A DNA stretch of 64,000 nucleotides from Lysinibacillus piscis (GCF_026012395.1 NZ_BRZA01000001.1:248001-312000); one strand, 5' to 3'. Positions 42,727-51,728 are shown, counted from the stretch's first letter. The notes: a model not told the origin generated them from the letters alone. Numbers and translations: made by a program.

Positions 42727-43212
42727 TTGATTGAATATACCATTTGCTTTTTAAAAAGAGGCGATTGCATTTTATTGCTAAATCGTGATTTTCCCCATTG
42801 GATGGGTGCTTGGAATGGTGTAGGTGGCAAAATCGAGCCAAATGAAACACCTTTAGCTGGTGCATTGCGGGAAATTCGAGAGGAGACAGGCATTGTTTTA
42901 GAGGATATTACATACAGAGGCAAAATTACATGGAGAGATGATGACGAAATTTTTGGTTGCATGTATGCTTTTATTGCTGAATTGCCAGAAGATTATGCCT
43001 ATGTGACACCTATTAAAGTTGCAGAGGGCATCTTAGATTGGAAAGAGCTGTCATGGATATTCCATCCTCAAAACGTGGGATTGGCTGAGCTCAAAGATTA
43101 TTTACCTAGAATGCTAAATGACTCAAACAACTATGAATATGTATTTACATATGTAGACAAAGAACTAATGAATATTGAAATTGTTCCATTAGCTCCTGTG
43201 CCTACGCATTAA
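42727..43212 (+). CDS. NUDIX hydrolase, 8-oxo-dGTP diphosphatase-like (MutT)
   Basis: The 161-residue protein has the complete NUDIX box GGKIEPNETPLAGALREIRE followed by ETGI (about residues 37-60). The N-terminal MIEYTICFLKRGDCILLLNR and the W-rich segment PHWMGAWNGVGGK are typical of MutT-like sanitising enzymes in Bacillales. It starts with TTG, 7 bases after GGAGG. Related NUDIX enzymes hydrolyse several oxidised nucleotides, so the exact substrate is open. Confidence 0.87.
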   Translation: MIEYTICFLKRGDCILLLNRDFPHWMGAWNGVGGKIEPNETPLAGALREIREETGIVLEDITYRGKITWRDDDEIFGCMYAFIAELPEDYAYVTPIKVAEGILDWKELSWIFHPQNVGLAELKDYLPRMLNDSNNYEYVFTYVDKELMNIEIVPLAPVPTH

Positions 43213-43214
43213 CA

Positions 43215-43784
43215 TTAATAGACTGTATGGAACGAAGTGTCTACTTTTGATTTCATACAGTCTATATTTCTTGGCTGGGCAAACCTCATTCGGCATATCG
43301 ACCAGTTAAAGGAGGTTTGCTGAATACAATCATGCATATCCCACAAATTATCAACTACACGAATCTCTACATTTCGCTTAAATAGAGCTGTAAACAAGTT
43401 AGGAACTTCAAATTTTGCAATAGGTATTTGTGTTACTTCACTTGTATAGTAGCCCGCATTCTCATCCTGCAAGGTAAATTCTTTTGTATCAAATTCGTAG
43501 ACATACAACGTTGTATTTTTGAGTGCTTCAAACCATTTATTTTCCACAACAAGAACATGTGAACACGAACTGGAGGTTATGTAAAGCTGTCGATCCTGCT
43601 CCGTCGTTTGTGCCCCCACATGATAACCAATACGTGGACAATCCCTTGGGACTAAATAATTCGGCAAACAACGTTCATTAATCGCCCAAACAAGCCCCTT
43701 TGTAGCATCCAAATCTTCTCTTGTTGGTAATCTTGGCTGGAATTGCTGAATCGTTTGTTCTTCACTTACATGAAATAGGCGCAT
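43215..43784 (-). CDS. DUF6886-like hypothetical protein
   Basis: A 189-residue protein beginning MRLFHVSEEQTIQQFQPRLP and containing GLVWAINERCLPNYLVPRDCPR and LVVENKWFEALKNTTLYVYEFD. I recognise it as a conserved Bacillales family of unknown function (DUF6886-like) whose N-terminal segment recalls small toxin-like or ADP-ribosyl-handling folds only vaguely. The ATG at 43784 follows GGGAGGAGAGG. Its 3' end shares the inverted repeat TAGACTGTATG/CATACAGTCTA (43219-43264), which probably terminates the convergent NUDIX gene. Confidence 0.65.
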   Translation of the reverse strand: MRLFHVSEEQTIQQFQPRLPTREDLDATKGLVWAINERCLPNYLVPRDCPRIGYHVGAQTTEQDRQLYITSSSCSHVLVVENKWFEALKNTTLYVYEFDTKEFTLQDENAGYYTSEVTQIPIAKFEVPNLFTALFKRNVEIRVVDNLWDMHDCIQQTSFNWSICRMRFAQPRNIDCMKSKVDTSFHTVY

Positions 43785-43923
43785 ACCTCTCCTCCCTTCC
43801 CTTTTAGTATACAATACCCTTGAATTTAGCAGGAAAATATCTCCGACGAAAGAAGCTGTATTTTCTTTAGTGGCTCCTATATAATTAGTCGTGATTACGG
43901 TTATGAGGAAAGGAAAATCAACA

Positions 43924-44559
43924 ATGAACCTAGAAAAAAATGTTCAGGTAAAGCAGCCAAAATATCAGCAAATTGCTGTCGATATTGCCTCTAAAATTGT
44001 AGAACGAAAATATAGTATCGGCGATAAAATTTATGCTCGCTCATCATTGGCTAGCCAATATAATGTCTCAGCTGAAACAGCGAGAAGAGCGATTGCTGTT
44101 TTACAGGACTTAGAAATTGTCCAAGCATCGAAAGGAAGCGGTGTCACGATTCAGTCCTATGAAAAAGCGACACAATTTGTTCGACAATTTCAAGATGTGC
44201 AATCGATACATGAGCTTCAGCAAGCACTTTTTATAAGCATTCAAAAACAGCAGCAGGAGCTTTACCATTTACAGGATCAAGCTAAACAATTGGTAAGTCG
44301 CACTGAGCATTTTCGTTCTGTTAATCCATTTATTCCTTATCAAATTGAATTAACGGATGAAAGTCCTTATATTCATCAAACAGCACAGGCGTTAAATTTT
44401 TGGCAAAATACCGCAAGCACCATCGTTGGTATTCGCCGCCATCATGAATTATTAATTTCCCCTGGCCCGTATGTGTCTTTTGAGGTTGGAGATATTTTAT
44501 ATTTTATCGGCAATGATGAAAGTTTTATCAGAGTTCAAAGTTTTTTATACCCATCTTAA
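43924..44559 (+). CDS. busR: BusR-like GntR-family regulator with RCK_C domain
   Basis: A 211-residue protein with an N-terminal GntR winged helix (KPKYQQIAVDIASKI-like start, SSLASQYNVSAETARRAIAV), a central coiled coil (about 105-140, HELQQALFISIQKQQQELYH) and a C-terminal TrkA-C/RCK_C domain (STIVGIRRHHELLISPGPYV, then GDILYFIGND). This is the architecture of BusR, a c-di-AMP-dependent repressor of glycine-betaine transporter genes in lactococci and streptococci. It lies directly upstream of such a transporter operon. c-di-AMP binding is inferred. The start at 43924 is 10 bases after AAAGGA; earlier ATGs are possible. Confidence 0.8.
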   Translation: MNLEKNVQVKQPKYQQIAVDIASKIVERKYSIGDKIYARSSLASQYNVSAETARRAIAVLQDLEIVQASKGSGVTIQSYEKATQFVRQFQDVQSIHELQQALFISIQKQQQELYHLQDQAKQLVSRTEHFRSVNPFIPYQIELTDESPYIHQTAQALNFWQNTASTIVGIRRHHELLISPGPYVSFEVGDILYFIGNDESFIRVQSFLYPS

Positions 44560-44602
44560 AATCCGCTTAAACGTTATATATTATAGCGTTTAAGCGGATT
44601 TT
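44558..44602 (+). terminator. Terminator after busR
   Basis: AAAATCCGCTTAAACG (44558-44573) and CGTTTAAGCGGATTTT (44587-44602) form a perfect 16-bp stem, followed by TTTTC. It isolates the regulator gene from the opuA promoter. Confidence 0.88.
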
Positions 44603-44617
44603 TTCTTAGTGGTCCAT

Positions 44618-44647
44618 TTGACACAAGTAACAACTCTTTGTTAACAT
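44618..44647 (+). promoter_or_regulatory. opuA operon promoter
   Basis: TTGACA (44618-44623), 18-bp spacer, TAACAT (44642-44647). The -35 box is perfect and the -10 moderate. The bipartite inverted repeat 44625-44660 covers the spacer and -10 region. Confidence 0.6.
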
Positions 44648-44660
44648 GAAGTTGTTACTT
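44625..44660. promoter_or_regulatory. Bipartite operator candidate for the BusR-like regulator
   Basis: AAGTAACAACT (44625-44635) and AGTTGTTACTT (44650-44660) form an 11-bp perfect inverted repeat. The inner half-sites AGTAAC and GTTACT are separated by 22 bp. BusR is known to bind bipartite motifs set at a fixed distance, so this is its best site. A T-run follows the right arm, so an attenuator hairpin is a second possibility. Confidence 0.55.
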
Positions 44661-44704
44661 TTTATTTTAATCCAATAGACACAATCTACGAAAGGAGTGA
44701 TTCT

Positions 44705-45901
44705 ATGGAGAAAATTAAAATAGAACACGTTTCTAAAGTGTTTGGCAAACATATTCCCCAAGCTTTAGAACTCGTTAAACAGCAAAAAAGTAAAACAGCT
44801 ATTTTAAAAGAAACAGGTGCAACAGTGGGTGTGTACGATGCTAGTTTTACTGTCAATGAAGGGGAAATTTTTGTCATCATGGGTTTATCAGGTAGTGGAA
44901 AATCTACGTTGATTCGACTGCTCAATCGCCTTATCGAACCAACTGATGGGAATATTTATATCGATGGACAAAATATTTCTACAATGGGAAAAGAAGAGTT
45001 ACGAACGGTTAGAAGAAATAAAATGAGTATGGTTTTTCAAAACTTCGGCTTATTCCCCCATCGTACATTACTACAAAACACAGAATATGGCTTGGAGATT
45101 CGAGGCATTACTAAAAATGAACGACAGGCTAAAGCAGAACAAGCACTTGCCAATGCAGGGTTACTTGCTTATAAAGATCAATATCCAAGCCAGCTATCTG
45201 GCGGGATGCAGCAGCGGGTAGGACTGGCGCGTGCACTAGCAAATGATCCTGAAATTTTATTAATGGACGAGGCCTTTTCAGCACTCGATCCGTTAATTCG
45301 TAAAGAGATGCAAGATGAGTTACTCGAATTGCAACGAACATTGAAAAAAACAATTTTATTTATTACACATGACTTGAATGAGGCACTTCGTATCGGAGAT
45401 CGTATTGCCATTATGAAAGATGGCTCGATTATGCAAATTGGCACTGGTGAAGAAATTCTATCCAATCCAGCCAATGACTATGTTAGAACATTCGTAGAAG
45501 ATGTTGACCGTTCAAAAGTTTTAACAGCCGAAAATATTATGGTACGCCCTATTTATGTCAATGTTGACTTAGATGGACCAACTGTAGCATTAAAGCGTAT
45601 GCGTGAAGAGACAGTTAGTTTACTAATGGCTGTCGATAAAAATCGTCATTTAAAAGGCTATATCACAGCAGACGATGCCTTAGATGCAGCTAAAAAACAT
45701 GAACAGACGGTGCATCGCATTGTACAATCAGAAATTGTCACTGTGCCACCCGATATGCTTTTACACGATATTTTAGGGTTGATTTACAATTCACCAACTC
45801 CTATTGCGGTTGTGAAAGATGAACGTTTACTTGGTGTACTCATTCGAGGCGTTGTCATTGAAGCATTATCAACGAATGAGGAGGGATTCGCACATGAATA
45901 A
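44705..45901 (+). CDS. opuAA: Glycine betaine ABC transporter ATP-binding protein
   Basis: The 398-residue ATPase has Walker [15 protein letters not shown]-loop, signature [16 protein letters not shown], Walker [14 protein letters not shown], and a C-terminal pair of CBS domains (about 280-395, starting [12 protein letters not shown]) as in OpuAA, which sense ionic strength or c-di-AMP in relatives. It energises osmolyte uptake. It overlaps opuAB by 8 bases. Confidence 0.92.
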   Translation: MEKIKIEHVSKVFGKHIPQALELVKQQKSKTAILKETGATVGVYDASFTVNEGEIFVIMGLSGSGKSTLIRLLNRLIEPTDGNIYIDGQNISTMGKEELRTVRRNKMSMVFQNFGLFPHRTLLQNTEYGLEIRGITKNERQAKAEQALANAGLLAYKDQYPSQLSGGMQQRVGLARALANDPEILLMDEAFSALDPLIRKEMQDELLELQRTLKKTILFITHDLNEALRIGDRIAIMKDGSIMQIGTGEEILSNPANDYVRTFVEDVDRSKVLTAENIMVRPIYVNVDLDGPTVALKRMREETVSLLMAVDKNRHLKGYITADDALDAAKKHEQTVHRIVQSEIVTVPPDMLLHDILGLIYNSPTPIAVVKDERLLGVLIRGVVIEALSTNEEGFAHE

Positions 45902-46739
45902 TCTACTTCCAACAATCCCCGTAGCCTCTTGGGTAGAATCCGCAATGGAGTGGTTTACAAATCAATTTTCAGCCTTTTTTACAGTGATTAAAGATGCTGG
46001 AAAATTTGTGATGGAGCATGTGACTGGTTGGCTTATTAGTGTTCCAGCTATTGTCCTTATCCTACTTATAACGATTATTGCCTTTTTTATTACTGGGAAA
46101 AAATTAGGGCTTGCTATCTTTTCATTCATTGGCTTGCTCTTTATTTATAATCAAGGTTTATGGACACAATTAATGGAAACAACCACACTCGTCCTTTTTT
46201 CTAGTGTGATTTCCATTGTTATAGGGATTCCTATTGGTATTTTAATGTCGAAATCACCTGTAGCAGAAAATATCATTAAACCAATACTCGACTTTATGCA
46301 GACGATGCCAGGGTTTGTCTATTTAATTCCTGCTGTTGCCTTCTTCGGCATTGGTGTCGTACCTGGTGTATTTGCCTCTGTCATTTTCGCCTTACCACCA
46401 ACCGTACGTATGACGAATTTAGGCATTCGCCAAGTACCAAAGGAATTAGTAGAAGCAGCTGATTCTTACGGTAGTACGGCAGGTCAAAAATTGTGGAAAG
46501 TCGAAATTCCTTTAGCTAAATCCACTATTATGGCAGGGATTAATCAAACGGTAATGCTATCGCTTTCCATGGTTGTCATTGCTTCGATGATCGGTTCACC
46601 AGGATTAGGGCGTGAAGTATTAACAGCATTACAGCGAACACAAGTAGGTAACGGCTTTGTAGCAGGCTTAGGTCTTGTTATTTTCGCTATTATTATAGAC
46701 CGCTTCACACAAAGCTTAAATAAAAAGAAAACTGTGTAA
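45894..46739 (+). CDS. opuAB: Glycine betaine ABC transporter permease
   Basis: A 281-residue ProW-type permease with an amphipathic N-terminal part, several membrane helices and the EAA loop [20 protein letters not shown] that contacts the ATPase. The ATG at 45894 follows GAGGAGGG and overlaps the end of opuAA. It forms the channel for glycine betaine or related osmoprotectants. Confidence 0.92.
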   Translation: MNNLLPTIPVASWVESAMEWFTNQFSAFFTVIKDAGKFVMEHVTGWLISVPAIVLILLITIIAFFITGKKLGLAIFSFIGLLFIYNQGLWTQLMETTTLVLFSSVISIVIGIPIGILMSKSPVAENIIKPILDFMQTMPGFVYLIPAVAFFGIGVVPGVFASVIFALPPTVRMTNLGIRQVPKELVEAADSYGSTAGQKLWKVEIPLAKSTIMAGINQTVMLSLSMVVIASMIGSPGLGREVLTALQRTQVGNGFVAGLGLVIFAIIIDRFTQSLNKKKTV

Positions 46740-46758
46740 CGAAAGAAAGGATGATTCG

Positions 46759-47628
46759 ATGAAGTGGAAAACATTATCAAAATTAGGACTGACATTAGGG
46801 CTCGGTTTATTGCTCGCTGCCTGTGGTAGTGATGAAACGAAAAAAAATACAAAGGAAGTAAACCTTGCTTATGTCGAATGGGATACAGAAATTGCTTCTA
46901 CACATGTTGTTGGACAAGTGCTGGAGGATTTAGGCTATGAGGTTACATTGACACCGCTGGATAATGCCATCATGTGGGAAGCCGTATCAAAGGGTGAGGC
47001 AGATGGGATGGTAGCAGCATGGTTACCCCATACACATGCCCAACAATATGAGAAATATAAAGCTAACTTAGAGGAATTAGGTGAAAACTTAGCTGGCGCT
47101 AAAATTGGCTTAGTCGTACCAAGCTATATGAATGTTGATTCCATTGAGGATTTAACAAATGAGGCAGACCATACGATTACAGGAATAGAGCCTGGTGCGG
47201 GTATTACAGCAGCAACAGAAAAAGCATTGGGGGAATACGACAATTTAGCTGATTGGAATTTGCTTACTTCCTCATCAGGCGCGATGACAACGGCTCTTGC
47301 ACAAGCCTTAAAAAATGAAGAAGACATTATCGTCACAGGCTGGTCACCTCACTGGAAATTTGCTAAATATGATTTAAAATATTTAGATGATCCGAAAGGC
47401 GTATATGGCGGTGAAGAGACAATTAACACATTTGCACGCAAAGGCTTAAAAGAAGATCAACCAGATGTTTATACAGTATTAGACAATTTCCATTGGACAT
47501 CTGAAGATTTAGAAAATGTCATGCTAGAAATTATGGATGGCAAGGAGCCGAAGCAAGCAGCGAAGGATTGGATAGCTGCTAATACAGATAAAGTAGCTGA
47601 ATGGACGAAGGATGTAACAAAAGAATAA
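46759..47628 (+). CDS. opuAC: Glycine betaine-binding lipoprotein
   Basis: The 289-residue protein has a lipoprotein signal peptide with lipobox LLAACGSD (Cys about 22) and a type II binding-protein fold: VNLAYVEWDTEIASTHVVGQ, MVAAWLPHTH, EPGAGITAATEKA and VTGWSPHWKFAKYDLKYLDD. The Trp/aromatic residues of these segments form the cage for the quaternary amine. It is the last gene of the operon before a long terminator. Confidence 0.93.
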   Translation: MKWKTLSKLGLTLGLGLLLAACGSDETKKNTKEVNLAYVEWDTEIASTHVVGQVLEDLGYEVTLTPLDNAIMWEAVSKGEADGMVAAWLPHTHAQQYEKYKANLEELGENLAGAKIGLVVPSYMNVDSIEDLTNEADHTITGIEPGAGITAATEKALGEYDNLADWNLLTSSSGAMTTALAQALKNEEDIIVTGWSPHWKFAKYDLKYLDDPKGVYGGEETINTFARKGLKEDQPDVYTVLDNFHWTSEDLENVMLEIMDGKEPKQAAKDWIAANTDKVAEWTKDVTKE

Positions 47629-47679
47629 AGAAAAGCCCAATTAGATAGGAGCACTTTACCTATTTAATTGGGCTTTTCT
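47629..47679. terminator. Bidirectional terminator after opuAC
   Basis: AGAAAAGCCCAATTA (47629-47643) and TAATTGGGCTTTTCT (47665-47679) are perfect complements, extended by an inner GATAGG/CCTATT pairing. It also covers the end of the convergent EamA gene. Confidence 0.88.
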
Positions 47680-48567
47680 ACGGATAAATGCCTCAAGTGT
47701 GCCAGTTCCAGTTAACACGCCAAAAATAATCAACAAACATCCTATGATTTGATTGATACCAACAGACTCTTTTAACAAGATAGCTGTTGCCATTAAACTA
47801 AATAATGTATTGAAATTGCCGAAAATAGCGGTTTCAGCCGCTCCTATTTTTGAAATGGCATAATTGTAAGTAACATGCCCAATGGCAGTTGCCACAATAG
47901 CTGACACTAACAATACAGCAATAATAGACAATGGTGCTGTTGTAAAGGTCATAAACTGAGCTGGCTCTATTATACTAGCAAGCAATAATAAGACAAGCGA
48001 GCCACTTAACATCATATAGCCTGTAAGGACAACGGGGTTTAATGTTTTCGATACTTTGCTAATAATGAGAAAGCTAAATGCCTGTGACAGAATCGATAAA
48101 AAAACAAGGATATCACCAAACGCTATGCCTGTTATCCCTTCTCCTCCACGCATCACAGCCATTGTGACACCAAATGCTCCGACCACGAAGCCTAAAAATC
48201 GCTGCCAGCCCATTTGTGTAAAACCAAAGATAATGGCTAATATCGCTGTTAATAATGGACTAAAGCCTAAAATAATACTGCCTTTGACCGCTGTCGTATT
48301 CGCTAACCCGAATGCTAACAAGCCATGATGCAGCACAACGCCTAAAATACTAGATGCCATAATCGCATAATATTCTGTTCCCTGTGGCTTTTGAAGCTTT
48401 TTCAATAAAAATAAAATGCTAATAATCGTAAAACCAGCTATAAAGATACGCACAGCCGTCATCGTCAATGGGCTAAAATAAGAAACTAATAGCTTTAACG
48501 CAACGATATTTAAGCCCCAAGCGAGCATTACACCTAGTAAAATCAAATAGATTTTAACTTTACTCAT
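47656..48567 (-). CDS. EamA/DMT-family transporter
   Basis: A 303-residue protein with ten membrane helices in two EamA repeats: LMLAWGLNIVALKLLVSYFS at the start, and GHVTYNYAISKIGAAETAIF with the P-rich motif in the second half. DMT permeases of this size export amino acids or other metabolites; the substrate is not predictable here. AGAAGGG precedes the ATG. It appears monocistronic. Confidence 0.87.
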   Translation of the reverse strand: MSKVKIYLILLGVMLAWGLNIVALKLLVSYFSPLTMTAVRIFIAGFTIISILFLLKKLQKPQGTEYYAIMASSILGVVLHHGLLAFGLANTTAVKGSIILGFSPLLTAILAIIFGFTQMGWQRFLGFVVGAFGVTMAVMRGGEGITGIAFGDILVFLSILSQAFSFLIISKVSKTLNPVVLTGYMMLSGSLVLLLLASIIEPAQFMTFTTAPLSIIAVLLVSAIVATAIGHVTYNYAISKIGAAETAIFGNFNTLFSLMATAILLKESVGINQIIGCLLIIFGVLTGTGTLEAFIRRKAQLNR

Positions 48568-48634
48568 CTAGTACCCTTCTTCCCTTTGCTAAACATTCCA
48601 CAATGCATCCATCTTAACATAGAGAATCCATCCA

Positions 48635-48949
48635 CTACGATAATAATTTCAACATAATGGCTGCTCCTAATACAAGAACAATACAAGCGATACGTCGCCA
48701 ATCTTTGGATTCATTAAAGAATAACATACCTAATAAAGCACCACCTGCTGCGCCAATACCTGTCCAAATAGCATAAGCTGTTCCCATAGGTAAAGTAAGC
48801 ATCGCATAGCTAAGCCCTGCAAAGCTGAGCGCAAACACAACGATTAATAGCAATAAATTTTTAGCATTTTTCACTTCATTATATTTAGCCATCATATAGA
48901 CACCTAACATCTCACAAATCCCTGCACCAACTAATGCTAACCATGCCAT
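48635..48949 (-). CDS. SMR-family exporter subunit, guanidinium exporter-like (second gene)
   Basis: A 104-residue four-helix small multidrug resistance protein with the conserved membrane glutamate in ALVGAGICEMLGVYMMAKYN (Glu13) and GTAYAIWTGIGAAGGALLG. Its start codon overlaps the stop of the other SMR gene by one base, so the two probably form a hetero-dimer like YkkCD. Control by a guanidine-I riboswitch upstream of the pair points to guanidinium export. Confidence 0.87.
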   Translation of the reverse strand: MAWLALVGAGICEMLGVYMMAKYNEVKNAKNLLLLIVVFALSFAGLSYAMLTLPMGTAYAIWTGIGAAGGALLGMLFFNESKDWRRIACIVLVLGAAIMLKLLS

Positions 48950-49290
48950 TATGCGTGTCCCCCTTCCTCTTTTTTTTCACCTGTCACAAGTTTAAGACCA
49001 ATGACGCCCAATAAAAGCACAATAATACAGACAATTTTAGCTAGCTTCCAGGGTTCACCAAATAACAAGCTATCCGCGCAGACCGTTCCTGCTGTACCAA
49101 GTCCAACAAAAACAGCATATACCGTACCGACAGGCAAATGCTCCCCAGCTTTAATTAATAAATAGAAGCTAATAAAAATAGCGACAGCTGTTGCAAGCCA
49201 TTCCCATACTGTACTAGCATGCTTTAAACCAATTACCCAGCTCACCTCAAAAACTGCAGCAATCACGACACGCAACCATTGTTGATTCAT
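48949..49290 (-). CDS. SMR-family exporter subunit, guanidinium exporter-like (first gene)
   Basis: A 113-residue SMR protein with the essential glutamate in [19 protein letters not shown] (about residue 14) and [21 protein letters not shown] start at the ATG at 49290, 8 bases after GGAGGG; the frame to 49347 runs into the riboswitch terminator. It is the first gene of the pair. A C-terminal extension EEEGGHA is slightly longer than in single SMR proteins. Confidence 0.87.
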   Translation of the reverse strand: MNQQWLRVVIAAVFEVSWVIGLKHASTVWEWLATAVAIFISFYLLIKAGEHLPVGTVYAVFVGLGTAGTVCADSLLFGEPWKLAKIVCIIVLLLGVIGLKLVTGEKKEEGGHA

Positions 49291-49320
49291 CCTAAAATCC
49301 CTCCAAGATTGTTTGTACAC

Positions 49321-49446
49321 AAAAAGAAAGCCTAAGAAACACTGCAATCGCAGTATCTCCCAGGCTTTTATCCTTCCGTGTCACAAAGCTAATTTGTGGT
49401 TTTCTCTCGGACCAGACTAGCGCAGTGCTACGGAACCCTAGAAAAC
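49321..49446 (-). promoter_or_regulatory. Guanidine-I (ykkC) riboswitch with terminator
   Basis: On the minus strand the conserved aptamer blocks appear in order: CTAGGGTTCCG (49431-49441), GGTCCGAGAGAAAAC, ACACGG, and GGATAAAAGCCTGGGAGA ending near 49354. The next segment, AAGCCTGGGAGATACTGCGA pairing with TGCAGTGTTTCTTAGGCTT followed by a T-run, is an overlapping terminator. Ligand binding should prevent termination and turn on the two SMR genes. Confidence 0.93.
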
Positions 49447-49469
49447 AATTGTATACAATTTATATATGT

Positions 49470-49478
49470 ATTATAGCA
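49470..49478 (-). promoter_or_regulatory. Extended -10 promoter of the riboswitch operon
   Basis: Minus strand TGCTATAAT: hexamer TATAAT at 49470-49475 with the TG extension. No good -35 box is seen. It lies about 25 bases ahead of the aptamer. Confidence 0.55.
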
Positions 49479-49572
49479 AATCATTTTTCTCATTGCCACT
49501 GATTCCAGTCAATGAACAATAGCTTAATTTTTCTGAATACTATGATAAAATAAGTTTTGGGAGGGATGCAGA

Positions 49573-50055
49573 ATGGCAATTGAGAAAGTACGCCAACATT
49601 TAGCACAATGGCAACTAGCACCTAAAATAATCGAATTTGAGACGAGCTCAGCAACAGTGGAGCTTGCTGCACAAGCACTTAACTGTGAGCCTGCACGCAT
49701 TGCGAAAACACTCTCCTTTTTAATAGGAAATCACGCCATCCTCATTGTAGCTGCTGGAGATGCAAAGGTAGATAATACAAAATACAAAGCTTTTTTTGCT
49801 ACAAAGGCAAAAATGCTGGCAAAGGATGGGGTTTTAGAGAAAATTGGTCATGAAGTTGGTGGTGTCTGTCCATTTGGCGTCAACGAGGATGTTACCATTT
49901 ACTTAGATGTATCTTTAAAACGTTTCACAACCGTCTTCCCTGCCTGTGGTAGTAGTAATTCAGCCATTGAGTTGACCATCGAAGAGCTTGAACAATACAC
50001 ACCTTATCAGCAATGGATAGATGTTTGTAAAGGTTGGCAAGAAGAAGACATTTAA
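49573..50055 (+). CDS. YbaK/EbsC-type aminoacyl-tRNA deacylase
   Basis: The 160-residue protein has the YbaK fold: EFETSSATVELAAQALNCEP near the start, IAKTLSFLIGNHAILIVAAGDAKVD with the catalytic-loop lysine, VGGVCPFGV and the terminal VFPACGSSNSAIELTIEELE. This family edits mischarged tRNAs (for example Cys-tRNAPro) or other aminoacyl-tRNAs. GGGAGGG precedes the ATG. A hairpin (GTGGACAATT/AATTGTCCAC, 50062-50090) follows the gene. Confidence 0.87.
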   Translation: MAIEKVRQHLAQWQLAPKIIEFETSSATVELAAQALNCEPARIAKTLSFLIGNHAILIVAAGDAKVDNTKYKAFFATKAKMLAKDGVLEKIGHEVGGVCPFGVNEDVTIYLDVSLKRFTTVFPACGSSNSAIELTIEELEQYTPYQQWIDVCKGWQEEDI

Positions 50056-50061
50056 AAAAGC

Positions 50062-50090
50062 GTGGACAATTGACAGAGCAAATTGTCCAC
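50062..50090. terminator. Terminator between ybaK-like and DUF418 genes
   Basis: Perfect 10-bp stem GTGGACAATT (50062-50071) / AATTGTCCAC (50081-50090) between convergent genes. No long T-run, so strength is uncertain. Confidence 0.65.
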
Positions 50091-50099
50091 ACTTCGCTA

Positions 50100-51140
50100 T
50101 TATTGTTGGCTCACTTGCTTACTAGTTTTGCCATATGTCATCCGACGCCATAATTTCTCGAGCGGCCCCATTGTAAAAAATTTAAACCAGATAACACTAA
50201 AAATAATTTGAATACTAAAGACAAGACACGCAATGATGACGATTTGAGAAGCCGAGACAACCTCTAATCCCATCAGCTTCATGATGCCAAGTCCAAGAAA
50301 GCTTTGTGCTATATAATTCGTAAATGCCATTTGCCCCACACGTCCAATTGGTTGGAATGCTTGTGCCACCTTTTGATGTGCGAACAGCTTAAATAAACAA
50401 ATTAAATAAAAATACGTCATTGGAATAACACCTAAGCTAACTAGCTGTGGTCCATAAATACTGTCATTTTGAGTAGTAAACCAAATACCTAAAGAAAAAC
50501 CGATAAATAAAAAACCTGTAATGAGCTGTAGCCACTTTATTTTCTTTGCATAATGCTCCATTTGTGTCAACCAACCTGCTTTTGCTACAAACAAACCACT
50601 TAAAAACATGCAAAAAATAATGACCGCTTCATTCACAACTAGTGACAACACCAAATGTTGAGCGCCAAATAATTGCGCTACATTCGCTGCTGTATACATA
50701 CTAATTAGAATTAGCAAGCAATTACGAATGGTTGAGACTTTTTTATTGTAAAATGGTAACAGTAAAAACCCAATCACTGCATAGATGGCAAGAATAGAGC
50801 CCCAAAAAATAACAATATGGATGATACCAATAAGCAGTAATGCTAATAAACGTCGAGCAAAGCGCCATCTCGGTTTATCCCCTCTTGCCTCTGCACGTGT
50901 CGCAAAAATATAAAAACCAACACCAAATAAAAAGGAAAACATCGAAAAAAATTTCTTTTGAATGAATACATCAATCAATGACTGAATCACATGATTAATA
51001 CCACTCGTATCTGGCATCGACCCTCCTTCAATTAGCACCTTATATGCACCAACATTAATAAATAGTATACCGAATAATGCCAAGCCTCTAATAATATCTA
51101 AAGAGACAATTCTTTCTTTTTGTTGAATAGATGGATTCAT
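50100..51140 (-). CDS. DUF418 family membrane protein
   Basis: A 346-residue membrane protein beginning with a soluble start then RIVSLDIIRGLALFGILFIN, and ending with the DUF418 region (GRVGQMAFTNYIAQSFLG, then FSVIWFKFFTMGPLEKLWR). About nine to ten hydrophobic stretches are seen. It belongs to the same broad group as acyltransferase-3-like and YeiB proteins; its role is unknown. It is monocistronic. Confidence 0.85.
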   Translation of the reverse strand: MNPSIQQKERIVSLDIIRGLALFGILFINVGAYKVLIEGGSMPDTSGINHVIQSLIDVFIQKKFFSMFSFLFGVGFYIFATRAEARGDKPRWRFARRLLALLLIGIIHIVIFWGSILAIYAVIGFLLLPFYNKKVSTIRNCLLILISMYTAANVAQLFGAQHLVLSLVVNEAVIIFCMFLSGLFVAKAGWLTQMEHYAKKIKWLQLITGFLFIGFSLGIWFTTQNDSIYGPQLVSLGVIPMTYFYLICLFKLFAHQKVAQAFQPIGRVGQMAFTNYIAQSFLGLGIMKLMGLEVVSASQIVIIACLVFSIQIIFSVIWFKFFTMGPLEKLWRRMTYGKTSKQVSQQ

Positions 51141-51323
51141 TGTGTAATCTCCTTACCTTCCCTATCATTTTCTCTTACATCCAGAATATAATGCCATCCT
51201 TACAATGATTTTGGCTAAAGCTTACAAAAACCTTACTTTTTGATAATAGTAACCTTTTACCTCTGCCATTCATTATGCAATGCATAATAATAGATAGTAG
51301 AAACGATAGAAAAGAGGCATGCT

Positions 51324-51590
51324 ATGTATAGACAACGAAAACGGGGCTTTTGCGTACCAGGCTATAACTATTGCGGCCCAGGTTGTTCAGGGCCAGGGAA
51401 ACCAACAAATGCTGTAGATGCTTGTTGTAAGCAACATGATGAATGCTACGCTCGCTACGGACGGACAGCTTACTGTGATCAATTATTTCAAAATTGTCTA
51501 CAGCCATATATGCAGGGACAACATAAAATGGCTAGAGAGGCTCGATTATTTTACAAAATTTTCGACATTCGTCATCGCTTTTTATCTTAA
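51324..51590 (+). CDS. Small phospholipase A2-like protein
   Basis: An 88-residue, cysteine-rich basic protein. Residues 16-42 contain YCGPGCSGPGKPTNAVDACC, then KQHDECY, which reproduces the phospholipase A2 calcium loop (YCGxG...G) and active site (CCxxHDxCY, catalytic His38-Asp39). No signal peptide precedes it; the N-terminus MYRQRKRGFCVPG is basic. It is much shorter than secreted PLA2 enzymes, keeping only the loop, the catalytic helix and a second helix with a C in LFQNCLQ. Enzymatic activity is inferred from motif only. A terminator follows. Confidence 0.7.
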   Translation: MYRQRKRGFCVPGYNYCGPGCSGPGKPTNAVDACCKQHDECYARYGRTAYCDQLFQNCLQPYMQGQHKMAREARLFYKIFDIRHRFLS

Positions 51591-51637
51591 GCAATTACAC
51601 CCCATTATAATGGCAGCAACATATACAGCGTTTGGAC

Positions 51638-51667
51638 AAATACCTTGAGTAGCTGCTTAAGGTATTT
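51638..51667 (+). terminator. Terminator after the PLA2-like gene
   Basis: AAATACCTT (51638-51646) / AAGGTATTT (51659-51667) stem followed by TTT. Confidence 0.75.
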
Positions 51668-51728
51668 TTTCATATGTATTAATATTATTGTTAGTAAAAT
51701 TTTTTAACCTATCCATTCCTGTCATATA

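Noticed and set aside
44625-44660. c-di-AMP (ydaO) riboswitch before opuAA
   Set aside because: The region is far too short and lacks the conserved ydaO blocks; an operator or attenuator fits better.
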